Below, one piece after another: positions 1 through 8,197 of a stretch of 64,000 nt of DNA. The position numbers were made by a program, and so were the translations under genes. This stretch comes from Rhodospirillales bacterium (GTDB lineage Bacteria > Pseudomonadota > Alphaproteobacteria > Rhodospirillales > JAPHRK01). The DNA is taken from the NCBI GenBank assembly GCA_026196105.1, contig JAPHRK010000036.1, forward strand, positions 1 through 64,000, written 5' to 3'. Below the pieces are notes generated by a model. The model searched no databases, was not told the origin of the DNA, and saw only the letters and a program-made list of their open reading frames with translations. Position 1 is the first letter of the stretch, and every line of letters begins with the position of its first letter.

Positions 1-90
1 GTTCGCTAACTCAACGCCCGTTTCGTCCGATTTAACCCGTATCTTGACATTATAGTCAACGACACGCTTTACAGCCACTAAGACTTTCAT
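1..90 (-). CDS. etfB: Electron transfer flavoprotein beta subunit, N-terminal fragment
   Basis: Only the first 30 codons lie in the window; the gene runs off the left edge. The reading frame begins [19 protein letters not shown] and continues without a stop. This is the characteristic beginning of EtfB, the nucleotide-binding half of the heterodimeric ETF. ETF takes electrons from acyl-CoA dehydrogenases and passes them to ETF-ubiquinone oxidoreductase. It lies downstream of a methylsuccinyl-CoA dehydrogenase gene on the same strand, which makes ETF its natural electron acceptor. A good sigma-70 promoter in the upstream gap suggests it starts its own transcript. The identification rests on the N-terminal motif alone. 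Confidence 0.85.
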   Translation of the reverse strand, partial: MKVLVAVKRVVDYNVKIRVKSDETGVELAN

Positions 91-187
91 TGATTCTCAC
101 ACCATCATTTATGGGTACAGACTTGTAGCGACTTTTAAGCAAATTGCGTGAAAAAAATCGGCACTCGAATGTTTATTTCGCAAATGC

Positions 188-216
188 ACAATAATGATGG
201 AAGATTAGTCTGTCAA
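188..216 (-). promoter_or_regulatory. Predicted sigma-70 promoter of etfB
   Basis: On the minus strand a TTGACA -35 box (211-216) is followed after exactly 17 bases by TATTGT (188-193). This puts a start site near 181 and a leader of about 90 nt before the etfB ATG at 90. It suggests etfB is transcribed separately from the mcd/adenosyltransferase genes upstream. Prediction from sequence only. Confidence 0.5.
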
Positions 217-244
217 CGAAGCAAAAGAGTGGTTTAGTCGGGAA

Positions 245-814
245 TTATCGCTCACCACCGGGACGCCAGAGGACGTCGGCTTTACCTTGCTCGTTTAAGT
301 GGCGGCCCAAGACAAAAAGGTGATCAGAAAGACGATTGATATACTGCACAGCCAATGGATTCACCTCTTCCACAGATGCCAACTCAACGATTAGGCGTTC
401 AGCCCGGCGTGAAACAGTTCTACCGAGGTGGAGATGAGCTGAAACAGCTGTCCCTCCCGGTAAAATGAAGGAGGTTAGTGGGTCAATATCCTCATTCAAA
501 GAGTCGATTTCCGATTCCAGCCGAGCTACTTGGCTTTCAGTAATACGGAGAGCACCCTCAGCTTTGCGACCGTCTTCTGGGGTGCAAAGATCAGCCCCTA
601 AATCAAACAGGTCGTTTTGGATGCGGCTAAGCATCGTATCTTCTAGCTCTAGATTAGAGGTATGAAGGCGCGCGAGACCAATAATGGCATTGGTCTCGTC
701 AACAGTGCCATAGGCGGCAACCCTGAGATCATTTTTTGCTACACGGCGACCATCACCAAGGGATGTCTCCCCTTTGTCGCCGCCTTTTGTGTAAATTTTG
801 GTCAGGGTTACCAT
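245..814 (-). CDS. pduO: PduO-type ATP:cob(I)alamin adenosyltransferase
   Basis: This 189-residue protein transfers adenosyl from ATP to cob(I)alamin, making adenosylcobalamin. Family hallmarks are the N-terminal YTKGGDKGETSLGDGRRV segment (about residues 8-25, ATP-binding), the YGTVDE motif near residue 37, and the C-terminal GRTVSRRAER motif. The length fits the family. Seven bases separate it from the stop of the upstream mcd gene, so the two are probably cotranscribed. The context gives a clear role: ethylmalonyl-CoA mutase, encoded 3.3 kb away, needs adenosylcobalamin. The family is also found with methylmalonyl-CoA mutase, so the cofactor may serve both enzymes. Confidence 0.93.
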   Translation of the reverse strand: MVTLTKIYTKGGDKGETSLGDGRRVAKNDLRVAAYGTVDETNAIIGLARLHTSNLELEDTMLSRIQNDLFDLGADLCTPEDGRKAEGALRITESQVARLESEIDSLNEDIDPLTSFILPGGTAVSAHLHLGRTVSRRAERLIVELASVEEVNPLAVQYINRLSDHLFVLGRHLNEQGKADVLWRPGGER

Positions 815-821
815 CTGTTAA

Positions 822-2492
822 TTAGTTCCTACGGGTTAGAAGGCCACGGGCAATTACGTGAGCTTGAATTTCAGCAGCCCCCTCGAAAATGTTGAGGATA
901 CGAGCGTCAACTAAGACACGAGAAACTGGATACTCAACAGCATAACCATTGCCGCCGTGAATCTGAAGGGCGTTATCAGCGTTGGACCAAGCAACCCGAG
1001 CGGCAAGAAGTTTCGCCATACCAGCTTCAATATCACAACGGATATCTTCGTCTTTTTCCCAACCAGCAAAGTAGGTGAGCTGGCGGGCGATCATGGTTTC
1101 AACAACCATCCAGGCAATTTTGCTGTAAACACGTGGGAATTCAGCAATTGGTTTGCCAAACTGAATACGATCTAAGGCATAACGAATACCAAGCTCAAGC
1201 GCGTTTTGAGCCACACCAATAGCACGAGCGGCTGTTTGGATACGGGCAGATTCAAAGGTTTCCATCAACTGTTTGAAACCTTGGCCTTCTTCGCCACCAA
1301 GCAATTGGCCTTCAGGAACTTCAAACTCATCAAAAGCGAGTTCGTATTCTTTCATGCCTCGATAGCCAAGAACTTTAATCTCACCACCTGTCATACCTTC
1401 AGCGGGGAAAGGGTCTTCTTCATTGCCGCGGGGTTTTTCAGCCAGAAGCATGGAGAGGCCTTTGTAGCCTTTCTCATCAGGATTGGTCCGGATAAGAAGG
1501 GTCATCAAGTCAGTGCGAGAGGCGTGGGTGATCCAGGTTTTGTTGCCTGTCACTTTGTAGGTACCGTCTTCTTTCACAGCGCGGGTACGCAGGCTTGCGA
1601 GATCAGATCCGGTATTTGGTTCGGTGAAAACAGCTGTTGGCAGAATTTCAGCGGAGGCAATTTTAGGAAGGTACTTCTGTTTTTGTTCTTCTGTGCCACC
1701 AAGACGAATTAATTCGGCGGCAATTTCAGAACGGGTACCAAGTGAGCCAACGCCGATGTAACCCCGTGAGAGTTCTTCGGTCACCACACACATGGCGGTT
1801 TTACCCATGCCAAGTCCGCCGTATTCCTCAGGAATGGTCAGGCCGAATACGCCCATTTCACCCATTTGTTCAAGAATTTCGATAGGAATAAGAACATCTT
1901 CGTCGTGCCACTGAGGAGCATTTGGAGAAACCTGCTCGTCCGTAAATCGACGGAATTGCTCACGAACCATATCTAATGTTTCATCAAGGCCAAGAGCCCC
2001 AAAGTTTCCAGTGTCGATACCTTCACAAGCAAGTTCGGCAATGCGTTTGCGAACAGGGTCAGTATTGCCTTTTTCTTTGAGGAGTTTAACGGCATCTGTG
2101 TGGAATGCGTGGGTTTCTTTGCTGCCAACGCCCATATCAGAAGGGCGAACGATTTCAACTTGGCTTAAAGGAATGCCGCCTGTGAGTTGAGTTAGATATT
2201 CGCCAAAAGCACATTGCACGATTAATTGTTCAAGTTCCCCGAAGTTTCCTTCTTCCGTCAGATTTGTTCCCCATTTATGCATTTGGCGCAGGCCCTCAAC
2301 ATAAGTGGACATCCAGGAAAATCCATGGGCCGCATATTGCTCAGCGTTGAGCAGGGCACCATCGACTTTGCCGTCTTTCATAACTTTAGCGGCGACACCG
2401 TGACGAGCGGCAGCAAGAAGTTCTTCAGATGCTGTGACGGCAGCAGCACAGTTGCTAAGAAGATCTGCGATGATAGGGGATTCGGCTGTCAT
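822..2492 (-). CDS. mcd: (2S)-methylsuccinyl-CoA dehydrogenase of the ethylmalonyl-CoA pathway
   Basis: A 556-residue acyl-CoA dehydrogenase with about 160 extra N-terminal residues compared with ordinary family members (about 380). That extension is typical of methylsuccinyl-CoA dehydrogenase, which oxidises methylsuccinyl-CoA to mesaconyl-CoA using FAD and ETF. The core has the usual order: helical N-domain, beta-domain with FTEPNTGSDL, then the C-terminal helical domain with IHGGNGY and FEGAAEIQ; the Glu in FEGAAE is the expected catalytic base. A good SD (AGGAG) precedes the ATG. Location between ccr and the cobalamin adenosyltransferase strongly supports the Mcd assignment over a general fatty-acid enzyme. 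Confidence 0.92.
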   Translation of the reverse strand: MTAESPIIADLLSNCAAAVTASEELLAAARHGVAAKVMKDGKVDGALLNAEQYAAHGFSWMSTYVEGLRQMHKWGTNLTEEGNFGELEQLIVQCAFGEYLTQLTGGIPLSQVEIVRPSDMGVGSKETHAFHTDAVKLLKEKGNTDPVRKRIAELACEGIDTGNFGALGLDETLDMVREQFRRFTDEQVSPNAPQWHDEDVLIPIEILEQMGEMGVFGLTIPEEYGGLGMGKTAMCVVTEELSRGYIGVGSLGTRSEIAAELIRLGGTEEQKQKYLPKIASAEILPTAVFTEPNTGSDLASLRTRAVKEDGTYKVTGNKTWITHASRTDLMTLLIRTNPDEKGYKGLSMLLAEKPRGNEEDPFPAEGMTGGEIKVLGYRGMKEYELAFDEFEVPEGQLLGGEEGQGFKQLMETFESARIQTAARAIGVAQNALELGIRYALDRIQFGKPIAEFPRVYSKIAWMVVETMIARQLTYFAGWEKDEDIRCDIEAGMAKLLAARVAWSNADNALQIHGGNGYAVEYPVSRVLVDARILNIFEGAAEIQAHVIARGLLTRRN

Positions 2493-2520
2493 GAATTAGG
2501 GTCTCCTGATAGTAAAGACA

Positions 2521-2541
2521 GGGCCGGGAAAAACCCGGCCC
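2521..2541 (-). promoter_or_regulatory. GC-rich intercistronic hairpin between ccr and mcd
   Basis: GGGCCGGG and CCCGGCCC form a perfect 8-bp stem with a five-base loop in the 94-nt gap between the ccr stop and the mcd start. On the minus strand it is followed by TGTCTTTAC rather than a U-run, so it is not a classical terminator. It could protect the ccr mRNA 3' end or attenuate read-through into mcd. Confidence 0.55.
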
Positions 2542-2586
2542 GCCCTTGAATTTAGTTAGTTTTATGTTGACTCAATTATTAGAGTT

Positions 2587-3834
2587 TTACTCGTCTGTAA
2601 AGTCCTCAATGGTGCGATGGCCTTGCTCACGAGCTTGAACCAGAACAGCCATATTGCCGGGTTTGTGACGATTCTCCATCATGATGGTGTGAGATTCTGG
2701 AATCTGATCCCAGGAGAAGCACTCAGACATGCAAGGCTCAATACGGCGCTCAATCATCAGTTGGTTAGCTTGAGAAGCTTGCTTGAGGTTAGCAAAGTGG
2801 CTGCCTTGAATACGTTTCTGACGCATCCAAACAAAACGGGCATCCATGGTGAGGTTGTAACCAGTTGTACCTGCACAGAACACAACCATACCGCCGCGTT
2901 TTACAACATTACAAGAAACAGGGAATGTTGATTCGCCTGGGTGTTCGAAAACAAAGTCAACGTCGTTGCCTTTGCCGGTGATATCCCAAATGGCTTTACC
3001 AAATTTACGGGTTTCCGCCATGTATTCTTTAAAGCCTTCGCCGTTAACTTCTGGGAGTTGGCCCCAACAGTTAAAATCTTTGCGGTTGATAACGCCTTTA
3101 GCGCCCATTCCCATAACGAAATCCCGTTTGGATTCGTCTGAGATGACACCGATAGCATTGGCACCAGCCGTCGCACAGAGTTGGATAGCATAAGAACCGA
3201 GGCCGCCAGAAGCGCCCCAAACCAAAACGTTGTGTCCTGGACGGAGAATGTGGGGGCGGTGACCAAACAACATACGATAAGCCGTTGCCAGGGTCAGGGT
3301 GTAGCAGGCGCTTTCTTCCCAAGTCAGATGAAGGGGACGCTTCATAACTTGTTGAGCTTGAACGTTGGTGAACTGGGCAAAAGACCCATCAGGAGTTTCA
3401 TAACCCCAAATGCGATGGGTTTTTGAATACATTGGGTCACCACCATTACACTCTTCGTCGTCACCATCATCTTGGTTACAATGAACAACGACCTCGTCAC
3501 CAACTTTCCAGCGGGTGACCTTAGAGCCAACAGCATAGACAATACCTGAGGCATCAGACCCAGCGATGTGGTAATCTGCCTTGTGGCTGTCAAAGGGAGA
3601 GATAGGTGTTCCGAGGCTAGCCCAAACACCATTATAATTGACGCCTGCGGCCATCACCATGACCAGTACTTCATGGGAATCAAGCACAGGGGTATCAACC
3701 ACCTCAACTTTCATCGCTTCGTCAGGGTTACCATGGCGCTCACGCCGGATACACCAGGCATACATTTTTTTTGGAACGTGTCCGAGAGGGGGAATTTCAC
3801 CGATCTCGTAAAGGTCTTTTTTCACTTGCTGCAT
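2587..3834 (-). CDS. ccr: Crotonyl-CoA carboxylase/reductase
   Basis: This 415-residue medium-chain dehydrogenase/reductase catalyses NADPH-dependent reductive carboxylation of crotonyl-CoA to ethylmalonyl-CoA, the key step of the ethylmalonyl-CoA pathway. Features seen: the N-terminal PPLGHVPKKMYAW segment common in Ccr; the AAGVNYNGVWA stretch with the Asn involved in CO2 binding in characterised Ccr; the Rossmann nucleotide motif WGASGGLGSYA; and RIQGSHFANL with the His implicated in CO2 binding. Length is near the usual 420-450. A GAGAG sequence sits just before the ATG. It is divergent from ecm and upstream of mcd, which separates it from plain crotonyl-CoA reductases of polyketide clusters. 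Confidence 0.95.
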   Translation of the reverse strand: MQQVKKDLYEIGEIPPLGHVPKKMYAWCIRRERHGNPDEAMKVEVVDTPVLDSHEVLVMVMAAGVNYNGVWASLGTPISPFDSHKADYHIAGSDASGIVYAVGSKVTRWKVGDEVVVHCNQDDGDDEECNGGDPMYSKTHRIWGYETPDGSFAQFTNVQAQQVMKRPLHLTWEESACYTLTLATAYRMLFGHRPHILRPGHNVLVWGASGGLGSYAIQLCATAGANAIGVISDESKRDFVMGMGAKGVINRKDFNCWGQLPEVNGEGFKEYMAETRKFGKAIWDITGKGNDVDFVFEHPGESTFPVSCNVVKRGGMVVFCAGTTGYNLTMDARFVWMRQKRIQGSHFANLKQASQANQLMIERRIEPCMSECFSWDQIPESHTIMMENRHKPGNMAVLVQAREQGHRTIEDFTDE

Positions 3835-3894
3835 AGTTCTCTCAAAAATTGTTTATGCTTGCGCTTACCCAAGTGTATCGCTAGGCATATGTTA

Positions 3895-3922
3895 ATTGTA
3901 AAAACTTGTAAGCCGGAATCAA
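3895..3922 (-). promoter_or_regulatory. Predicted ccr promoter
   Basis: On the minus strand TTGATT (3917-3922) and TACAAT (3895-3900) are separated by 16 bases, giving a start near 3889 and a leader of about 55 nt before ccr. A TTTGCAAG site (3938-3945) lies just upstream of this -35 box, where an activator could bind. Prediction only. Confidence 0.4.
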
Positions 3923-4012
3923 TTGCATCTGACATGATTTTGCAAGAGCAATCATCACAGAAGCTAAAAATTCCTTCGTTTAACCACTTTTTCAACAAGA
4001 CTTTTTATAGTT

Positions 4013-4042
4013 TTGTTGCAAAGCAGCATAAAAAACTATAAT
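4013..4042 (+). promoter_or_regulatory. Predicted ecm promoter with overlapping TTTGCAAA-like site and inverted repeat
   Basis: TTGTTG (4013-4018) and a consensus TATAAT (4037-4042) are 18 bases apart, giving a start near 4049 and about 60 nt of leader before ecm. GTTGCAAA (4015-4022) overlaps the -35 box. A 10-bp inverted repeat, TTATAGTTTT (4005-4014) and AAAACTATAA (4032-4041), flanks the same element, so a dimeric regulator could cover the promoter. Confidence 0.45.
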
Positions 4043-4111
4043 ATTCGTTCGTAGATGTCAAAATATTTATAACCTTCTTTCAATGGGTTATTGGAAACTT
4101 CGGAAAGTATC

Positions 4112-6112
4112 ATGACTGCAAGCCCTTCAAACTCAACAAAAAACGCTGCACTGCAACCAGATCGGCCGTGGCTTTTTAGAACTTATTCAGGTCACTCTTC
4201 TGCAGAGGCCAGCAACGCCTTATACAGGAAAAACTTAGACCGAGGACAAACAGGGCTATCTGTAGCTTTCGATTTACCTACCCAGACCGGTTATGATTCG
4301 GACCATATTTTGGCCCGTGGCGAGGTTGGTAAAGTCGGTGTTCCAATCAGTCATATTGGCGATATGGAAACTTTGTTTAAGGATATTCCCTTAGGCAAGA
4401 TGAACACTTCTATGACTATTAATGCGCCGGCTGCATGGTTACTTTCTCTATATATTGCAACGGCTGAACGCCAGGGGGTTCCTCGGGATCAGCTAAGTGG
4501 CACCACACAAAATGACATCATTAAAGAGTACTTATCCCGGGGAACACATATCTTCCCGCCAGGGCCAAGCATGCGCCTGATTAGGGATGTGGTGACCTTT
4601 TGTTATCAAGAAGTTCCCAAGTGGAATCCGATGAATGTGTGCTCTTATCATTTGCAGGAAGCTGGTGCGACGCCGGTTCAGGAACTGTCTTATGCTTTAG
4701 CGACAGCGATTGCTGTGCTCGATTCTGTTAAAGAATCGGGGATTGTTTCTGATGAAGATTTTGGACGGGTTGTCGGTCGGATTAGCTTCTTCGTCAATGC
4801 GGGGATTAAGTTCGTAACTGAACTTTGCAAAATGCGCGCTTTCACAGAACTTTGGGATGAAATTGCACAGGAGCGCTATGGCGTTACCGAAGAGAAATTC
4901 CGCCGTTTCCGTTACGGAGTACAGGTTAATTCACTGGGACTTACCGAACAGCAACCAGAAAATAATGTTTATCGTATTTTGCTTGAGATGCTGGCCGTTG
5001 TTCTTTCTAAAAATGCCCGTGCTCGTGCTGTTCAACTCCCTGCATGGAACGAAGCTTTAGGCTTGCCCCGCCCTTGGGATCAGCAATGGAGCCTTCGTTT
5101 GCAGCAGATTGTTGCTTATGAAACTGATCTTCTTGAGTATGGTGATCTGTTTGATGGTTCAGAAGTAATTACCGAGAAAGTTGAAGCCTTGAAAGCCGAA
5201 GCTCGGGAAGAACTTAAACGCCTTGATGACTTAGGTGGCGCTATTGCTGCTGTTGAGTCTGGTTACATGAAAAGTAATCTCGTTGCTTCACATGCTGAAC
5301 GAATCGCAGCCATTGAAAACGGTGACCTAACAGTTGTTGGGGTTAATAAGTTCAATGGTGGTGAAGAATCACCGCTGACTGGGGGGACAGATTCTATCTT
5401 GGTGGTGGATTCTGCTGCTGAGACAGAGCAAGTAAAGCAACTTAACCAATGGCGCGAGCAAAGAGATAGTGCTGCAGCAGAAGAAGCCTTACGAACCTTT
5501 AAAGCCGCTGCAGAATCTGGTGAAAATGTTATGGAATCATCCATAAAATGTGCCCATGCTGGTGTAACTACTGGTGAATGGTCTCAAGCTCTCAGAGATG
5601 TATTCGGTGAATACCGGGCGCCTACTGGGTTAAGCGCTGCTGCTTCAAGTGAAGGTGAACGTTTAGACGCAATCCGGGCTAAAGTAGCAGGTGTTGCTAA
5701 GAAGGTCGGTCGCCCTCTTAAAATGCTGGTAGGTAAGCCCGGGCTTGATGGTCACTCAAATGGCGCAGAGCAAGTTGCTGTTCGGGCGAGAGACGTTGGC
5801 TTTGAAGTTGTTTATCAAGGTATCCGTTTGACCCCTGAGCAAATTGCCAATGCTGCCCTTGAAGAAGCGGTCGATGTCGTTGGCCTTTCGATCCTTTCCG
5901 GGTCTCATATGCCGCTGGTAACTGAAGTCGTTGCCCAGATGAAAACTCTCGGTGTTGGTGATATTCCTGTTGTTGTAGGTGGTATTATCCCCCCTGAAGA
6001 TGGGGAAGCTCTTAAGGCAAAAGGTGTCGCTGGGGTCTACACGCCTCGGGATTATGATATCACAGCGATTATGGGTGAAGTTGCTGAGATCGTAGAAAAA
6101 AGGGCGGGGTAA
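4112..6112 (+). CDS. ecm: Ethylmalonyl-CoA mutase (MeaA-type, AdoCbl-dependent)
   Basis: Catalyses (2R)-ethylmalonyl-CoA to (2S)-methylsuccinyl-CoA using adenosylcobalamin. The 666-residue chain has the single-polypeptide layout of MeaA/Ecm: a catalytic TIM-barrel domain (LYRKNLDRGQTGLSVAFDLPTQTGYDSD near the start) followed by a C-terminal B12-binding domain with the DGHSNG motif, whose His is the lower cobalt ligand, then LSILSGSH and VVGG. An upstream in-frame TTG at 4091 exists, but only the ATG used here has a Shine-Dalgarno (GGAAAG) at proper spacing. Proximity to ccr and mcd favours ethylmalonyl-CoA over methylmalonyl-CoA as substrate. Its last codons overlap a hairpin that terminates transcription from the opposite strand. 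Confidence 0.95.
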   Translation: MTASPSNSTKNAALQPDRPWLFRTYSGHSSAEASNALYRKNLDRGQTGLSVAFDLPTQTGYDSDHILARGEVGKVGVPISHIGDMETLFKDIPLGKMNTSMTINAPAAWLLSLYIATAERQGVPRDQLSGTTQNDIIKEYLSRGTHIFPPGPSMRLIRDVVTFCYQEVPKWNPMNVCSYHLQEAGATPVQELSYALATAIAVLDSVKESGIVSDEDFGRVVGRISFFVNAGIKFVTELCKMRAFTELWDEIAQERYGVTEEKFRRFRYGVQVNSLGLTEQQPENNVYRILLEMLAVVLSKNARARAVQLPAWNEALGLPRPWDQQWSLRLQQIVAYETDLLEYGDLFDGSEVITEKVEALKAEAREELKRLDDLGGAIAAVESGYMKSNLVASHAERIAAIENGDLTVVGVNKFNGGEESPLTGGTDSILVVDSAAETEQVKQLNQWREQRDSAAAEEALRTFKAAAESGENVMESSIKCAHAGVTTGEWSQALRDVFGEYRAPTGLSAAASSEGERLDAIRAKVAGVAKKVGRPLKMLVGKPGLDGHSNGAEQVAVRARDVGFEVVYQGIRLTPEQIANAALEEAVDVVGLSILSGSHMPLVTEVVAQMKTLGVGDIPVVVGGIIPPEDGEALKAKGVAGVYTPRDYDITAIMGEVAEIVEKRAG

Positions 6113-6121
6113 ATCCCGCCC
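6096..6121 (-). terminator. Intrinsic terminator for the minus-strand hypothetical gene
   Basis: GGGCGGG (6102-6108) pairs with CCCGCCC (6115-6121) around a six-base loop; read on the minus strand the stem is followed by TTTTTT (6101-6096). It lies inside the last codons and stop codon of ecm. No T-run follows on the plus strand, so it acts best for the opposing gene. Confidence 0.75.
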
Positions 6122-6160
6122 ATATTCAAGAATGATTATTTCTAAGAGGCCAAAGCCCTT

Positions 6161-6622
6161 TTAAGCAAGTCCAGGGGCTTTGGATACAGGCTTATCATCA
6201 ACCGAAGCTCCTGGGTGATAAACAGGGATTGGATCATCTTTCCCTGCTGGTTCATTTGGTGTTAGCGATGGTTTCATCGTTTTGATGAGGTATTTCACAA
6301 CACCCTTTTGAACTTTGCCTTGAATAGGGGACCATGTGACAAAGACGCCACCACGTCCCTCATAAGCTTCGACTTCTTTATCATTAGCCAGTTGTTCAAT
6401 TGTACTTGAGATTTTGTCTGTTGATTTGACACACATCCAGCCTGGTTTAACACCACCATGCCAGACAACAACAACACCACCACTTTTCATGCTGGCAAGT
6501 GATGTGTCGACATAAGATATACGGTAAAACCCACCTTTAGGAGACCGAACCCATTTTGGATCTTGAACCCCTTTAAACTTAGGCTGTGAGCTCTTACCAG
6601 TTAAGAAATCAAAAATTCCCAT
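6161..6622 (-). CDS. Hypothetical protein, 153 aa
   Basis: I do not recognise this family. It begins MGIFDFLTGKSSQPKFKG and has a compact core (about residues 20-115) rich in beta-forming stretches such as GGFYRISYVD, GGVVVVWHGG and GGVFVTWSP, followed by a Pro-rich tail that is probably disordered. There is no signal peptide or membrane segment, so it is presumably cytoplasmic. It is convergent with ecm and has its own terminator. The gap upstream holds a 7-bp inverted repeat (6667-6673 with 6686-6692). It is probably a real gene because it is long, has biased third positions and ends exactly before a terminator. Confidence 0.75.
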   Translation of the reverse strand: MGIFDFLTGKSSQPKFKGVQDPKWVRSPKGGFYRISYVDTSLASMKSGGVVVVWHGGVKPGWMCVKSTDKISSTIEQLANDKEVEAYEGRGGVFVTWSPIQGKVQKGVVKYLIKTMKPSLTPNEPAGKDDPIPVYHPGASVDDKPVSKAPGLA

Positions 6623-6781
6623 TTCGCGTGATACCGATCCTAAAAACGCAACGAATTATATTAGGCACGAGTTATCGCTTCCGAAAACTCGTACGCACCC
6701 CATATATAATCTTATTAGGAAGAATTTAAAAGTTGATTAAATTTACCGTAGTATGAACTGATCTTAGTGTAATGAGATTGT

Positions 6782-7255
6782 TTACATATTGTCGCAAAGT
6801 CGGGTCAAGAGCTCGAGGAGTTTTGCCTTATCTTCAGGGCCTAAAATCTCTGAAATACTATTATCTTGGCGTTCTACAAGGGGCTCAATATCTGCCATAA
6901 CTTTTTCGCCTTCTTCAGTCAGCATTAAAGCATAAGAACGACGATCGCTTGGAGAAGGACGTCGCTCAACAAAATTTGCTCCTTCTAACTTATCAATCAC
7001 GGCGACCATAGTTGATCGTTCAATACCAATCGCCCGAGATAATGCAGATTGTGTAAGGCCTGGATTCTTCCCAATTAGGGTTAAAACACCGTATTGTCCA
7101 GGTGTCACATAACGTTCAGCCAGAGTTTTTTGGAAGTCACTAAAAACAACAAATTGGGCTCGCCTGAGTTGGTAGCCAATAAGGTCTGGAAGTACCCCTT
7201 GGTCCAAGGGGGTGTCTTTAGCAGAATTTTTTACCTTTTTTTGACGCGGCAGCAT
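6782..7255 (-). CDS. MarR-family transcriptional regulator
   Basis: A 157-residue winged-helix regulator. Residues about 25-50 (LIGYQLRRAQFVVFSDFQKTL) form the dimer helix, followed by LTLIGKNPGLTQSALSRAIGIERSTMVAVIDKLEGANFVERRPSPSDRRSYALMLT split over the recognition helix and wing; the DRRSYAL wing motif is typical of MarR. Members usually repress a nearby operon and release DNA on binding an aromatic or other small ligand. The same-strand acyl-CoA ligase two genes upstream is a plausible target, as MarR proteins often control aromatic-acid activation, but no operator was identified. Confidence 0.92.
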   Translation of the reverse strand: MLPRQKKVKNSAKDTPLDQGVLPDLIGYQLRRAQFVVFSDFQKTLAERYVTPGQYGVLTLIGKNPGLTQSALSRAIGIERSTMVAVIDKLEGANFVERRPSPSDRRSYALMLTEEGEKVMADIEPLVERQDNSISEILGPEDKAKLLELLTRLCDNM

Positions 7256-7340
7256 GACTAATTCGGAACCCTAACAGTTTGAGGATAAACTAATAGAGCA
7301 ACCATAAGGGGCTTGATCGCTTTAGTCTAGGGTATCTGAA

Positions 7341-8165
7341 TTATTTTCCATCTTGGACAGGCTGCCAAGCACTAGCCTGTTGATCAAGTTTGGCTAGAAT
7401 AGCCGCATCTAAACCTGAAGCCATGGCTCTTTTTGTTTTGCCTGCCTGTATTTGAATTTCTTTAGTACCATGCCCAATGGCTAGGCTTGCCCAATAATAA
7501 GCAAGTTTTGGGTCGCGCTCTATCCCTTGTCCTGAACTATAGGCGCTTGCGAGGTTTTGCATAGCCTCTGGATTTCCTCTAGCTGCCCCTTTTTGAAAAT
7601 ATTGGGTTGCACGAAGAGAGTTCTTTGGGACACCTTGGCCTTGTAAGTAGAGGACACCTAAATAGTTGAGAGCCCCACCATGGTTGCGGTCTGCGGCTTG
7701 TTTTAGAAGATATATACCATGTTCTAAATCAGAAGGTGTTCCTTGCCCAGTTAATGTCATGAAAGCCCAAAAATAAAGAGCTTCTAGATGCCCTTGCCGG
7801 GCCGCGGCAGCAAAAATTTCTAAAGATTTTCGGTAATCTTGTTTAATACCAGTACCCGCATAGATCATTTGCCCGAGCTTGAAATTTGCATCGCGATGTC
7901 CCTGACTGGCTGCACGGGCATAAAGATTGGCAGCAAACGCTAGGTTAAACTCTACTCCCAACCCTTTGCTATACATTGAGGCCAAGTAATATTGCGCCTC
8001 GGCATTTCCAGATTGAGCCCCAGGAACAAGATGCTGCAAAGCAAGAGCGTAGTTTCCGCGTTGTAAGGCATTTATACCCCTTGTGACGTTTGCCCAAGCA
8101 TCAGTTATAAAAACCTGGAAGCTGAAAAATAATGTAAAAACTAAAACAGCAAAAACTCGTATCAT
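7341..8165 (-). CDS. Secreted Sel1-repeat (TPR-like) protein
   Basis: A 274-residue protein with a signal peptide (about residues 1-25, cleaved after ITDAWA) followed by five or more Sel1-type repeats of about 36 residues, each with the pattern A-x-Y-x-L-G-x-x-Y-x-x-G-x-G (for example NAEAQYYLASMYSKGLGV, GALNYLGVLYLQGQGV). Such alpha-helical repeats mediate protein-protein contacts in the periplasm; the partner is unknown. It sits between the acyl-CoA ligase and the MarR gene on the same strand. A second, shorter Sel1 protein is encoded near 32 kb. Confidence 0.88.
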   Translation of the reverse strand: MIRVFAVLVFTLFFSFQVFITDAWANVTRGINALQRGNYALALQHLVPGAQSGNAEAQYYLASMYSKGLGVEFNLAFAANLYARAASQGHRDANFKLGQMIYAGTGIKQDYRKSLEIFAAAARQGHLEALYFWAFMTLTGQGTPSDLEHGIYLLKQAADRNHGGALNYLGVLYLQGQGVPKNSLRATQYFQKGAARGNPEAMQNLASAYSSGQGIERDPKLAYYWASLAIGHGTKEIQIQAGKTKRAMASGLDAAILAKLDQQASAWQPVQDGK

Positions 8166-8197
8166 GACCCCAATCCTTTATCTTAATGAGATACAGT

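Noticed and set aside
1206-1712. 168-codon plus-strand frame inside mcd
   Set aside because: Antisense shadow of a well-supported acyl-CoA dehydrogenase; no RBS and no recognisable domain.
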